Below the pieces are notes generated by a model, which did no database searches, was not told the origin of the DNA, and was given only the letters and a program-made list of their open reading frames with translations. DNA of 64,000 nt from Coprinellus micaceus (Eukaryota > Basidiomycota > Agaricomycetes > Agaricales > Psathyrellaceae). The stretch lies in the NCBI GenBank assembly GCA_951394405.1, contig OX596335.1, positions 5,146,001 to 5,210,000 of the forward strand, given 5' to 3'. Numbering within the stretch: the stretch's first letter is position 1; each line of letters opens with the position of its first letter. Shown one piece after another: positions 1-12,168 of this stretch. A program made the position numbers and the translations under genes.

Positions 1-1683
1 ACCCTCGGCCTTTGCCGATCTTGGGTAAGCACAGTGAAATCATCGCTCGGGCGTCCAAGCAATGGACGCCGCAGCGGATCGTTTTACAATGCCCCGATGA
101 TACTGCTAGCACTGCTCACCTCTTGAGTCTCCCTGCCGGCTTTCACATGCTTAGCATAGCGAGTGGGCTCAGTCATGTACGCCGCACCACTGGTGAGCCT
201 GATCCCATCTCTCCCCCTTCGGTTCGCCAGGTGGTCCAAAACAAAATTGCCATCGGCCACTAGATACCGACGATAGAGCCACCTGTAGCTCATTGTGAGT
301 ATTTCTGCTTATATTGATGGCACTGGGGATACACTCACGTATTTTTATCCTCTTTCCAGTCATCAGGAAGATTGACTCCGGGGGTAGGGCAAGCAGGGCA
401 GAACAAAGCCAGTTCCGCCTTGCCCGGCCGGTCCCCAGGCTGGGTATGGCCGAACCCGTGTTCTTTCAAGTTGGTGAGGTAATTCCACTGAACCCATACC
501 CGTGCCAGTTCTCTTCGTCGATCCTGTGGCTGAGGATGAGTTATATCCCAGATCAACATTGTGGAACATACCGGCGATTTGGATGGAAACACGAAGTTCG
601 TGAACCTCTGAAGAATGCCAATGTACTGGTCGGTGGACATGTGCGAATGCACCTTCAAAAGGTGGAAGACGTTCAGCACCTGAAAGGTGAAGACAGTCGA
701 AACGTTCTTCCAGGAAGCCGGATAGAGCTGCCGGTCCAAGTATTGCAGATCGTCGTCGAGGCCGTCGGAGCACCAGCAAGGGTACGTTGGGAGGTAGTGG
801 AAACCGTTAGTGTGGACATAGACAACAAGCTCCCCACACCCAATCGCCGTAACCTCGGGCTTGGCACCAAAATTGTTGTCTTCTTCAAGGTTGATCACAT
901 CGTTCACAGATACAAGGCGTTCCTCCAGCCGCTCAAGCGAAGCCTCATACTTTGGGCACGGTGCGCCGCCATGCCCAAGGCACACAACCAATCCCACCTG
1001 CCACATCCATGCTGTCCTCCAGTGCGTACCCGTCCACCTTTCAATTCGGTGCAAAGGGTTCGCTCGATGAGAAGCCCTGAGGCAGCTAGTGCAGAGGCGG
1101 GGCTGCCCAATGCATTCGAGGCATTTCCAGTCCGCCTCCCCACCCCCGCATGTCACGCATACACTGCTGCCATGGCCTTCGCCCAATATGACCCGATTGA
1201 GATACGAAGCGACCCTGGTCTTCTGCCATTCGTCCAGATAATTTTGGCTCGTCTAAAGGGTACATGTTAGGATACCCTCAACGTAAAACTCGGTGGGAGA
1301 TGACTGACCCTTTCGGGACGACCTTTACCCTCTGGTGCCTCCAATAGAGGATTTGGGGCAAGATTTGTTGAAATAGCTTCGTCGCCATATGGATCGTAAG
1401 TCGCTTCTTGGACGGTGTCATCGACGGCGGCATCGCAGCATGATGAGGAAGGGGAAAGGGGAGCCAGGATCACGTCCCTATCGGGGGAGTATCTATCCAA
1501 TCTGGGACGCTTTCCATACACCGGCTTCGGAGGCGGTTCAAGTGCTGGGTAGTTGGCGGTCCTGGTGCGGGAGCTTCGAGTGCCTTCCTTGACAATTCGC
1601 CCTTTGTAGCCACGATTGGTGAAACGCCCAATGTAGTCGGCTGTCCGAGCCCTCTTCCGGCTCATCACGATTTTGGAAACCAT
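1..1683 (-). CDS. KDZ-family transposase with CxC2-type cysteine cluster (3' part beyond left edge)
   Basis: The protein would be a DNA transposase of the Kyakuja-Dileera-Zisupton group. Visible exons are about 1309-1683, 339-1252, 120-282 and a piece at the edge. Intron 1 has CTAAC and TTTAG; the 340-base end of exon 2 uses GTGAGT. The N-terminus is basic and disordered. It is followed by QNYLDEW and a Cys-rich module (CVTCGG, WKCLEC, LCTSC, H near LHRIERW), the CxC2 zinc cluster known to precede KDZ catalytic domains. YLVADGNF, at about 235-260, carries the first catalytic Asp expected for the RNase H-fold domain. The rest of the catalytic domain lies outside the window, so activity cannot be judged. 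It is divergent from the gene starting at 1834. I see no stop or frameshift in the visible part, so it may be intact. Family assignment is strong; exon borders are my reading. Confidence 0.85.
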
Positions 1684-1833
1684 GTTGACGCGATTGCAGA
1701 TTGAGATCCGAGGTGTGGGTCAATGTGATTGAATGGGAAGGATGTGGGAGGGAGAGCGAGCTCGTTATATTTATACCCTACCTGCTCCCTATTCATCTTT
1801 CTCTTAAGGTCGAAGCCTCGCGTAGTCTCAACC
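1684..1833. promoter_or_regulatory. short bidirectional promoter region between transposase and 951-aa gene
   Basis: Only 150 bases separate the two divergent start codons. A TATA-like run (TTATATTTATACC, about 1764-1776) lies some 60 bases upstream of the plus-strand ATG and is followed by a pyrimidine-rich stretch. Co-expression of the two genes is an inference from spacing. Confidence 0.4.
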
Positions 1834-4800
1834 ATGGCGCGTCGTTCTCGGAAAACCCTCGACAGTTCCGACCCATCCTCCTCTTCCTCAGACTCCGAGG
1901 ATTCAGCCAGGTCTCGTCAGCAGTCCGAGGATTCCCCAGACCCAGCGCCCGAGGATTCCTCCAGTTCCTCGTCGGACGAATCGAGCAGCTCTTCCTCGGA
2001 CGAATCGAGTAGCTCTTCGTCCGACGGAAACAATACTGACGACAGCGACACTAGCTCAATCCAAAGTGACAAAGCCAAAGATGGTCAGGTTGACCCATCG
2101 CCCGATGACGATAGCATTGAGGACCAACTTCGCGAGGAGGATAGAGGTCTGGATGCGAAGTTCACTCCTTCCCAGCTCGAACACCTGCTGGGCCTCAGGG
2201 AACGGTACCGCTTCGCATCAGCAAGAGAACGGAAAGAAATAGCTCAACAAACCGGCCAAGAATTCCGCGATGACCTGATTCGCCAAGGCCAAGCCCTCAC
2301 ACAGCTGCAAACGAAGAACCTCTTCAGCGTAAGTTCTCAGCCCCCGACGTCCGTCCGACATACACTGACTTCATGAATGTCTTTAGCATATCAAGACATG
2401 GTTCAGCCAGCGGGCGAGAACCCGTCGCGAACCCGTGCGATGGACCGTAAATTGGACCGCCCGCCAGGTATTCTACAAGCAGAACATGGCCTTAGTGGCA
2501 GCGACCCAGAGGGCGATGTACGAAGCTAACACTGGGAAGAAGCCTCGAGAGGGTACCGCCAAGGTTGACCTCGACCTTGTAGACGACGACGATAACACAT
2601 CGGCCGTGGGTGTGAAGGGACCCTCTCTCTTCAATTTCTTCCAGAAGGCCCTCTCAGCTGAGTGGGAACAATTGCTGCCTGAGGAAAAGGAAAAATACGA
2701 GATTCTTGCGACAGAATGGCGAACCGATGGTCCCTCCGAGGAGGTACGGAAGGCGTGAGTAGTTTTGGCGCCCATTTGCGACACAGGATTTACCGTGTTT
2801 CATCCAGGCTCGCGGAGAAGGAAGCTTGTCGGGTTATTCGCTTTCTTGCTCAGGACTTATACCAGCAGATGGGGGTTCGCCTTTTTATCCTGGCAAACTA
2901 CGAAGACTCCAACGACGATGTCATCGCCGGTTAGCCAGATTTCCTCGCGATTTACATTCGGGTTAACTCAAAATTATTGTAGTGAGTCTCGACTTTAACA
3001 ATGAGTTGGGAAGCAATGGTGCATCGTACAAACTTGCTGCAAAGTCCTACCTGGAGCGAGTCGACCTGTTGAACCATTACGCTGCATTTGCCAAGAAGGC
3101 AGTTCCCCAAGAAGGCGAGACCGTTGACAGAAAGGCAACTGCAAAATCAATGACATTTGAAGTAAACGCCCGGGGCGAGGCCATTTTACCGGATCCCAAC
3201 GATAAGGGGAAGCCACTGAAGGACTATGTATGGTACCCCTCATTGGTCAGGAGGTTCATGCACTTCGATTGGGGTGCGTCGTTACCGGACTTCTGTTCGA
3301 TATCTGCTGATAGTGATCCATATAGCCCGAGCACAAGGTCAGCCAATGAGAGCGAACAACGGCCCCTCATGGGTTAATATCTGCGACAATGTCTCAAAGT
3401 ATATCGACCCTCAATATCTTCCGGAAGGGGCGGAACCCCTTAAAGATCCTGGAGCTTACACCCTGAAAAACTGTAAGAAACTGGTATTTCACTGGTGGGA
3501 CCGGCAGCAGCGAGGCCTAACAGCGTTTCAATTCCGGGGATATTGGGATGGCGTCGACTTTGTAGAGAGGGCGGAGGATGAATCCCTCCCAGAAGACGAA
3601 GCTTCAGATTTCAAGTTGCCGACGCGCAAGGGGAAAAAGGCGACCGTATCTGAGCTTAAGAAACCGAAGAAACCCAACACCGGCCTGAAAGAGGGTCAGA
3701 GGAAGGCTACAAAGAAAGTACAGGAACGGCCGAGCGTTCCCCCTAACCCGGCGAAAGCTGGGACATCGGCCTTGATGCCAATCTCCGATCTGTCGATGGC
3801 CGCTGGGACGGCGAAGGAGAAGGCGGTCCCCAAGCCAAGGCCCACTCAAAGGGCTACCCACCTGGCGAAAGCCCCATCACGCTCCGAGGAAGGGTCTCCT
3901 CTGGAAGTCTTGTCTTCAGGTAAGTGTATTGCCCGTCCATAGCGATTCTTTGTCCTTCGGTGCTCATTCCTTGGATCCTGATAGGCACTCAAAACAGGGA
4001 CCCCCATCTGCAGTCCACCAGTCTCGTCAACGCAACCCGGGACGTCACGATCGACGGCGATCTGCCAACGACGACCATCATGCCTGAGGGGTCGAAAGTG
4101 ATCACAGGTGTACCTCTGAAGAACGCGGATCCCCCAAAACAGAGCCACAAAAAGAAGAAACACAAACGAAAGGAGATGCTCCCACAGGCAGGCAGAATCT
4201 CAGAAGATGGGGAAAGGGATGGAAGTAAGCCGGTAGAGGAGGGGACGGGGAAACAGCGAGCTGGAGAGCAACAGAAAAGGCGGAAAGCGACACGGAGCGA
4301 CGACGGAATGGGCAAGGGGGAAAGTGTTGCCAGTCAAGAGGTCGAGGGTCAGTTGGATATCTTGCCTTCGGAACCCAACGACCGGAAGGCCCAGAAACCC
4401 AGGAAGGAAAAGGCAAAGGCTGTGGATAGAAACGTCGATTTGGACGGGTCCAAAGAGGGAACGTCCGTCGGAGGTGTCAGTTTGTCGATGGGGAAGGAAG
4501 GAAGGCGGATTGCGGCCAGTGGGGACATTAACCCAGAGCACGTGGATTCGACGCACGTGACGCTAAACCTACCTCATTCGGCGACTGAGCCGACTATAGC
4601 CCTTCCCAAGGGCAAGAAGAAGAAGAAGACCATGGTCCAAGAGGAAGGGTTAGACGAGGTACGTGACTCTGCAGAAACCGGAAGGGGGAAGGAAAAGGAA
4701 AAGGGGAAGGGGAAAAGGGTGAGGGTGGCGACAACAACAGACCCTATCGAAGGCTCCACGGCCGCGTTCGGGGAAGGCTATGATGTCGACGAGGAGGCCC

Positions 4801-5041
4801 CAAACGTGATTGATCAGGGCAGCCCTCAAAAGCAGTCTGCAGAGGACCGAGACATCCTTTCGAACGCGAACAGCGGTAAGTACTGGCAACTGACATCCGC
4901 TACGCGCCGAAAGAGGGAGAATCCGCGCTACGCTGGGGGTTTGTAGGACTTATGTCGAATTGGGACTCGCTTCTCTTCATCTATTCAGTGTACGTAAACG
5001 GTATCACTGTACATATCTATCTCTTCATGCCGACGCTATGA
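1834..5041 (+). CDS. 951-aa Ser-rich / Lys-rich nuclear-type protein paired with KDZ transposase
   Basis: Seven exons read as one frame: 1834-2328, 2387-2754, 2808-2929, 2983-3273, 3326-3919, 3985-4875, 4947-5041 (2856 nt, stop TGA). The start is ACCATGGCG, a good eukaryotic context. Residues 1-90 are acidic and Ser-rich with imperfect SSSSDE repeats. About 165-330 is the folded-looking part: a basic HIKTWFSQRAR stretch, then an SLFNFF...AEWEQL...EEKEKYE block that resembles an HMG-box-like or homeodomain-like helical DNA-binding fold, without a confident match. The last half is Lys/Arg-rich with many KKKK, GKGK and KEKEK runs, as in nuclear proteins. I do not know its function. Its head-to-head position with the transposase suggests an accessory or cargo gene of the element, which is inference. 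The last exon is the least certain. Confidence 0.65.
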
Positions 5042-5189
5042 CAACGCAGCTAGTAATGTTGTTTACGGTCAATCTCCGATCCCATATGATCGCTCGCTTG
5101 TCCATCCCCGAAGCTTGAAGGTCAGAATATCGTCATAAATTTCAGAGTTGTGTATAGTATGATATGCTACGTAAAGTGCTTTGTGTTCC

Positions 5190-8100
5190 TCATTCACCAC
5201 GCCGAGACAGCTGGAGATTAGTTGTGGCGGCCGAGGTCAGGCGCGATTGATCATCTCCCCACCCAGCTCGCACATACCGCGGTACACCTCCGTCAGATGC
5301 CACAGAATATTCCACATATTGCTCGCCACCAGACCCTTCATTACCAATGTAGGAAGTGGTTCGATCCCCTGACGTCCCCGCCGTCGCCGTACTGTAGAAG
5401 GTCACGTCCGGGCCTACGCTGGGGACGGCCGACACTCCTGACATCATCATATTCTGATGGTGTGAGACGCCCGAGTGACTTGTGCCTGTGTGACTGCCCT
5501 TGCTCTGATTGGTCTGCTGTCCACCGGTGTATTGTTCCATGGCAGCCCTAAAGTTGGTGGGGTGCTGTCGATGCTGAGAGATCGACTGTTCAGCGAGGGT
5601 GTATTGCCTACTGGAGGGCCTGGGAGGTTCCGATGAGTGAGGTCCGGGGTGATTCGAGGACATGGAGTGGTCGTTGGCGAATGATTGGGACCCGGGAGGT
5701 AACTGGGGCACATTTGTCCCCGATGCCATGCTACCTTGGTTCCCAGAGGGGTTATGACTCAAACCTGTAAGACTTCGATTTTCGCCGTTGTTGTCGCTCC
5801 TGTTCGAAGGGTACACTTGAGGGGCGGTTCCATAGAAAGGACTTGGGTCGATGGTTGGGATGATATACGTGTTGCCTTGACTCTTGACTGGTGTGGGGCG
5901 TGTCCCCGTCGAACGCCGGTTTCCACTCCCCCAGGGTGCCCCCGTGGACTGTGGTGGATTCCCTGAAACGGCCTCACCAGCTTGATGTGTTTGCGATGGC
6001 ACTTGAATTTGCGCTATCCCACGTTGACCGGACTCCGGAAATGAGGACGGTGCGGATGGAGATCGAGCGAATGGGGGTTCCACCCTGGTGGGTTGTCCTC
6101 CAGGGAGCTGTGTCGTGATGTGAGTGATTTGTCACGTCGAAGGAGGGACCACCGAACTTACGAAGATTGGATTATGAGGCGGCGCGTTTGACCGGGCGTT
6201 CGAGTAAGATTGAACGATATTCTCTCTGCCAGTGCTTGCCTCGGGCCTCACCCCAGCTGAGACGTGAGAGGCCTGTCGCATTACCGGGGACGATTGCAAC
6301 GCTCCAAAATGCTGAACCATCAGGCTCTCGAGCCGCCTCTGGAAATCGGAGATCAATTCGAAAACGTCCTCCTTGATGTGCTTCCTGAGTTCGCCTAGCA
6401 CCCCCTGCAGCTCTGGGCTGACGTGAGTTGAAGGCACCCCTACAACTGTTTGGTTCACCATCTGCTCCACCACGGCTATCCGAGAATCCGCATTCGCGGT
6501 TTGGACGACGACCTTGTCCAGAAGTTTGGCGTTGATATGCCTCTCAGCGACTCGTTTCTCTATCTCGTCCAGTCGTCGCCCATGATCCCCGTGAACCTTC
6601 ACCCGGAGATTCTCGACGTCCGCAACGAGGATATCGTTTCCCTCTCGAAACTCGATCTCGAGACTCTGGAGGGACTCCTCAACCACTGAGCTTCGCTGAC
6701 AGAGATGGTCCTGCATGCGCTCGACAACACGAAGTTCAGCATGCACGTCGGACACCTTGGAGTCGAGTTCTTGCTGATCCAAGACAAGCCTTTCGACTGC
6801 AACGTCTACACCCCCGTCGAGAAGCTCGCCCGGCTGGGCACGACGAACGCGTTTGAGGGTACTCTCTGCGAGCTCAGTTGCCTGGTTAGTTGTGCTCTAC
6901 ATCGATGGATCGGAGTATCAGTGTTTGTGCCCTTTGTAAATGTATAGTACTCACCCCTCGCATCGAACGAGTGTTGACCGAGGTTCTGCCTGAGGGCGTC
7001 TCAGCATCAATATCCATGTCGTTCTCGTCGTTCGTCGTCCGAGCGCCATCCACTTCGGATTTTGCCGAACCACGGGCCGGCCCTTTCCTCTTGGGCCGTT
7101 CAGCGCGAGGAGCTGGGCCTTCAAGGCTTTCTTCCCTCGTTCGAACGACGTCTCGATGTTGCTTGGGCCTTGACGCCTCCCCCTGCTTAGTAGATATTTC
7201 ATCTTTCTTCTGCCCACCGGTGAGTGCCTTGTCGATCTCCATCTCGATGTCGTCATTCTCAGACATTCGCGATTCTGCCCTGCTATCAGCCGGCCCCACG
7301 GTATGAGACTCGTGGTGTGTGGCCTTCCCTTGTCCTCGTCCTTTGCCCTCCTTCCCCCTTCTCTTTCTCCCTCCCGACGTCTTTCTTTCCTCCTTCTCTT
7401 CTCCGTCTCCAACATTCCCATCACCCTTCATTCCAACTTTCCCTCGAATATCGCCGCTACCTTCAACGCGAGACCCTTGCGCTAGGACCGACACTCCCCT
7501 TTCCATGGCCTCTTCGTCCTTGTCACCCCCTGAATCCGCACCTCTCCCCTTGGCGTTGGACCCCTCGCTTCCCTCGATAGACGCTTCCCCAGCCTTCCCC
7601 TCGGACTCCTTCTTCACCTGGACGCTCGAAAGGGAGCACTTGACCTTCCGTACGGCGCATGGGTGACAGACAAGTCTGGGCTTGTTTGACTTCCGGGCAG
7701 TCTTCATCTTGCCAGTCTTGCTTGCGTCCTCTGGCTTCAGCGAGGGCGGCAAAGGCCTGTAGCATAACTGCCCCGGCCTTGATTGGCACGATTCGCATGG
7801 CCTTTCGTAAAGCTCGTGACCAGTGACGACGATGATTCGCCGATCGTCTTCCTGGTCCTCAGCGTCACCTGTTGTATCGGGGCCCATTGCGGGCACTATT
7901 GTTCCAGTTTGAACCCCACTCTCGACGTTCCCCCCTTCGCCCAGGTGTCCTGCCGAACCGCCCTCCCGCTGCTTGCCTCTCCTCGCTTCTGTAAGGGCGA
8001 CCTCCCTCTCATGCAACGTCTGAATCCTTTCGATGTTTGCCCCTGTGTCCCCTTCGCCAGTGTTTCCACTCGTCTCAGCCTCCTCTCTTGCCCTGGATTC

Positions 8101-9195
8101 GTTCTGCTTCATTTGATCCCCCTTCGCCTTTTTCAAGGTTCGAACTTTGGGAGGAGAGGTGTACAGCTTCCTTCGCTTGAACTGCTGATCGGCGACGTCA
8201 TCATCAAGGCCACCTTCGTCGGAGCTCCCCTCTTCGTCCTGGACTTTCCTCTTGTTGATCGCATTCCCCTCGTCACCCGGACCATCCTTGGGTTCGCGGT
8301 CGACGTCTTGTCCTGGGTGGTCCTGCCGCTCGAAATTGGGATCATCAGGTTGCTCCTCAACACCCTCTTCCAGAAAATCCACATCTGTTGTTCATTTAGC
8401 TATCGTTCAACATCTCTCATGGCCAGTATTGCGATACAAAGGTAAACGTACTGGGATCGTCACTCCCCTCTGCGTCCTCGCCAGATTCGTTGAGCTCGTA
8501 AACTATCGGCGAAACTTGGGGCTGTCCATCTCCGTCTCTCTGACCTTCGCCCGAAAGACCAGCGGGGATGGGTTGCTGCTCGGCCTTGTGGCCTCCTCCC
8601 TCTTGAACCGCGAGCCTATGTTCCTCCGGCTGTCGGGTCCTTGCTTCGTGGTCGCCTTTTATTTCATTCTGGGCTGGTCGGAGTGGCTCCGTCTGCCCAG
8701 GGGGAGCTTCAGCGTTGTTCAGTGTTCCGGACGCACTCGGATTGGCTTGAGGGCGGCCGCCCTCGCCGCTGTCGCCCGAGGTGAACACCGAGTCCTGGAA
8801 TATCGCCAGATCGAGCTTGGTACCGGGGTTGCTGACGTACTCGGGTCTGGCGTCGAGTGCCAGCAACCACTTGTCCACGCGAGCACTGATATCTAAATGA
8901 TCTCGCCCGTGCGCGAGGATCCCTTTGGCCAGGACGATCTACGATGCGAGTTCGTCCGCATAATCCAATAAATGGGCAGCAAATCACTCACGGAAGGGCC
9001 AACCAACTTCCGCCTTGCAGCGACAAGATCCGTGGTGGGGTTCAACTTTGGTGCAATGGTGAGGAGTTCGTTGACCTTCACCAACGCGTCCTTGGTCGCC
9101 TGGATAGATGGTGGTGGGCCTGGTGCTACCCCTGGGTTTGCCGTTGTGGATCTCATTACCACAGCGCTAGGTGTCTTCCTTGCTTTCTGGTTCAT
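5190..9195 (-). CDS. 1252-aa protein with Zn2Cys6-like cluster and coiled coil
   Basis: Five exons keep one frame: 8992-9195, 8452-8938, 6955-8384, 6162-6881, 5190-6107 (3759 nt). A small acceptor at 8939-8941 is needed to keep phase. Residues 1-110 form a helical N-terminus. About 230-420 is acidic and charged. At about 427-490 there are six cysteines in two triplets, CxxCxxxxxxxC and CHPCAVRKVKC; the second is very like the CxxCRxRKxKC half of fungal Gal4-type zinc clusters, but the spacer between triplets is long (about 40 residues), which is atypical. Exon 4 (about 708-947) begins with a heptad-rich coiled coil, and exon 5 is Gln/Ser/Pro-rich and disordered. A DNA-binding transcription-factor-like role is plausible but not shown. 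It ends convergently 148 bases from the preceding plus-strand gene and is divergent from the 206-aa gene. Confidence 0.7.
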
Positions 9196-9532
9196 TTCGA
9201 GGTCGGTTCAAAGGTTCACTTTGGGGGGTGCAAATTCGACTTTCACTCAGTAGGGACAAAGTACGAAGTTCCCATGTCCCCCCATCTCTTGGCGTATAAT
9301 CTTCCCGTTTGAGTCAAATATCTCAGATCGCCCCGATAATCTCAGCCTGGAAAGAAGCGCAGGTATTGTCCGCCGTCCCACCGCTCTTGATCATGCGACC
9401 ATCCCGTGGTTTTTCCGGGAAACCGGGGGTTTCTCTCCGCCAGCGTTTTAAAGATTGCGTCCTACATACTCCCCGATTTGCCTCCGTAAACGACCTCCCA
9501 CCGTTGATGGTTCGCATTGGGTGATACCCACG
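9196..9532. promoter_or_regulatory. divergent promoter region, 337 bases
   Basis: The interval separates the ATG of the zinc-cluster gene (minus) from the ATG of the 206-aa gene (plus). It contains an AT-rich GGCGTATAATC near 9291-9302. No further site is recognised. Confidence 0.3.
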
Positions 9533-10264
9533 ATGACCAGCAAGACCTCGACGAAGAAAAAAGCTGGCGACACAAAGGAGGGTGAGCGGGTTGATAATCC
9601 ACGCAGGTGCACGAGTGCTAACAACTCGCACAGACTTTGGGATGGATGTTGACCAGGGCGGTGGCGTTGATTCTTTCTCGCCGCCCGGATCGCAACAGTT
9701 GGGTGAGGGGTATCCCTGCTGTGGTGTGATACATTATTTACTCACCCCCCTTCATTTCAAGACCCTCCCGAGAGTGCTTGGGCCGTGAACGTGGGCGGCG
9801 GCTTGTTCAAGGCTGCGGCCGGGCACGCTACCGCACAGAGCGGCACCCCTGTGACTCCCCCCCGACTCCTTGTATCCAAGAATCCCGAGCGTGGTGCTAC
9901 CATGCAGCAGAGCTTGCTCTCCCAAGTGCAAGACATCGCTGAAACCCTCCCCAACCTCGACCACCAGCGCACTCCATCTTTCGCGGATCGCCCGCAAACT
10001 CCTAACTACTGGGACTTACACTCGCATGATGGCCTTCGTCTTTCGGTGTCCTTTTTACGGGCGCACCTTCGAGATTTGGAGTGGATGCGAGACCGTCTGA
10101 GGGACCACCATCGGGGCTTGATTCGTAGTCGAAATCAGACCCATGCTGTGCTCGATGCGGTCGGGCGCGCGATGTATGTCACCTCTAGGCAGGACGAATT
10201 GGAGGACTATATAGAGAACCTGGAGGACAGGCATGCTAAAGAGAAATCCGAGAGAAAAAAATAG
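9533..10264 (+). CDS. 206-aa helical protein, hypothetical
   Basis: Three exons: 9533-9581, 9634-9702, 9762-10264 (621 nt including TAG). Both introns have GTGAG donors and keep phase 1, which supports the model. The first 60 residues are polar and disordered. From about residue 85 the chain is helical (QQSLLSQVQDIAETL, then LRLSVSFLRAHLRDLEWMRDRLRDHH), ending in a highly charged helix with KEKSERKK, so a coiled coil is likely. I recognise no family. It is divergent from the zinc-cluster gene and could be functionally tied to it. No catalytic motif or membrane segment is visible. Confidence 0.6.
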
Positions 10265-10722
10265 TCTGTTCGCCCATTGTTGTATCGAATATCTTTCTGT
10301 GTATTTAATTGTAGTCCGATGCCCAACCAATGACCTATATTGCCAACAGATTGAACTTAGATGATATAGTGTCCTGGTGTGTCCTTATAGCGCGAATTCA
10401 TCCTCCACGACAGTGCGGTGCCCCACGCCCGGGTCCCTGTTCCGAGGTTCGGATGTGGGATTTGTGGTGTCGGCCACCCGAGTCCCGAGTCCCGAGTCCG
10501 TCAATTGATCCGCACCGAGGGCGCGGTACTATTCGTGGGGTGAGGCGGGCGCGTCCTTCCCTCGGTTATGCCGTACCTGAGATGAGTCAATTGAGCCCCT
10601 CTCAGTTGAGTCAGGGTGTTTAGGCCATCCTTCTCACTCATTTGAGCACAATTACCTCATCAACTGAGGGCCATATGCACACTCAAGTGAGTCACTGAGT
10701 ACATGTCATTTGGGTGTTATAG
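10265..10722. other. non-coding stretch upstream of recombinase fragment
   Basis: I see no gene. It holds three tandem copies of a 7-base unit (CCCGAGT) near 10477-10499 and a dense set of TGAG/CTCA motifs from 10575 to 10705, listed separately. If the recombinase had a first exon it would lie here, but none is convincing. Confidence 0.5.
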
Positions 10723-12168
10723 GGTGCCTACGCAGCCTCCACAATCCGCAACTACGTTTTCGGAATCAGAGCCTGGCACATCCTGCATGGTGTCCCTTGG
10801 GAGATGTGCCCCGAGGAGATCGAGTCGCTGCTGAAGGCCGCCAAACGACTAGCACCACCCTCATCAAAACGCAAAAAGCGACAGCCGTTCACCACCGACT
10901 ACATCACCACGCTCCGATGCGGACTCAACCTAGAGACCGACTCCCTCCATATTGCGGTATTTGCATGCCTCACCACCACCTTCTACGCAGCGGGGCGCCT
11001 GGGCGAGTTTACCGTCAAAACGCTCAAAGGCGCGAACAGCTTCGACCGGGAAATTCACGTGAAGCCATCTGACGTTCGAGTCGAAACCGACAACAACGGC
11101 CTCAAATCAACAGTCTTCTTCCTCCCCAGAACGAAGGTGGCGCAGAGTGGAGAGGAGGTGTCATGGTCGAGGCAGGATGGACTGACAGACCCGGAAGCAG
11201 CACTCCAAAGTCACATGGAGAAAAATCAACCGCCCCCAGATGGGCCTCTCTTCGCGTACCGGGTCAACAAGAACCAAATGAAACCCCTGACGAAAGCGAA
11301 ATTCATCGAAGTCATTCACGCCGCAGCAGACGAAGCCGGCCTCGAACACCTCCAAGGACATGGCATCCGCATCGGCTCCACCCTGGAGTACCTCCTACGA
11401 GGTGTTCCCTTCGACGTAATGAAGGTCAAGGGACGGTGGGCAAGCGACGCTTTCCAATTGTACCTACGCAAACACGCACAAATCCTCGCCCCATACATGC
11501 AAGCCCGGTCTCACCAACACGAGGAATTCGTCCGCATCGTCATGCCAGCAGTGCGTGGCTAACCTCAGGTGAGTAACGTCACCCTGCTCCTAGTAACCTG
11601 GGTCCCGAGTCTTCGCTCGACGCGTCGCGGGCTCCTAACCATCGGGATTCGCAGCTCGCCTCGGGCGGGTCCTTAGACCAGGGATGCCAGGCGGGGCGAA
11701 AAGCCTTACGGCTTTTGCCCATATCTGCACTCTCATGCCTCCATCCAGAATGCACAATATTTGAGTCACTGACCTTTGTCCTCAGATGCTTCGCATCGTC
11801 CCACCATGCTCGACGACGACGAGCGCCATCCATAGACATTGATTTCCTTGCTATCGTACCCCCGAATATATTGGTTTCTTGCATGCATTCGCTTGGGCAA
11901 TGGGGGATGAGGCGAGGTGTTGCGACGGCAGCGGTAGGGTGTTCGTTTTGTATTGTTTCACGTCCCTACGGGCACAGGAAAGATGTGGGAAGGGTCTGGG
12001 AGTTCCCTGAGAGGGTGGAGCAGGCGCCTTTGGTTTGGGAGCACAAAGTGTAAATCGAGGTGAGCACGCGCTAACGACGATGTATAGGGTTCACTCATTT
12101 AATTACTTACCTCTCATAGCCCAACGCGTAATATCGAAGCCTTTCGATAGCATTCAAAATATGAGTCA
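10583..12168. promoter_or_regulatory. five TGAGTCA (bZIP/Gcn4-type) motifs flanking the recombinase fragment
   Basis: Exact TGAGTCA occurs at 10583-10589, 10607-10613, 10688-10694, 11762-11768 and 12162-12168. Three lie within 112 bases, just upstream of the open frame. TGAGTCA is the classic AP-1/Gcn4 binding word; several near copies (CTCAGTTGAG, CTCATTTGAG, ACTCAAGTGAGT) make short dyads. They could be regulator sites or recombination-end repeats of the element. Confidence 0.4.
10723..11562 (+). mobile_element. tyrosine recombinase (DIRS-type) fragment
   Basis: An open frame runs from the acceptor-like TTATAG at 10717-10722 to TAA 11562. It reads as the C-terminal part of a tyrosine recombinase of the kind carried by DIRS retroelements. 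STIRNYVFGIRAWHILHG is the core-binding helix. YAAGRLGEF supplies the first Arg; HGIRIG supplies the His-x-x-Arg pair; and RWASDAFQLYLRKH supplies the Trp region and a Tyr nucleophile. The catalytic set therefore looks complete, but the N-terminal part and the RT and RNase H regions are missing, so this is a remnant or a stand-alone domesticated frame. The first ATG in frame is 10804; translation from there would lose the core-binding helix. Confidence 0.75.

Noticed and set aside
314..1270. 318-codon plus-strand open frame
   Set aside because: Antisense shadow of the transposase exon, which has clear family motifs on the minus strand.
5355..5375. Another GGTTCGATCC tRNA-like word
   Set aside because: It lies inside the coding exon of the zinc-cluster gene and has no cloverleaf.
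1..10264. A TET/JBP dioxygenase partner of the KDZ element, as reported for other basidiomycetes
   Set aside because: No HxD...H iron-binding motif in a suitable context was found in the neighbouring genes.
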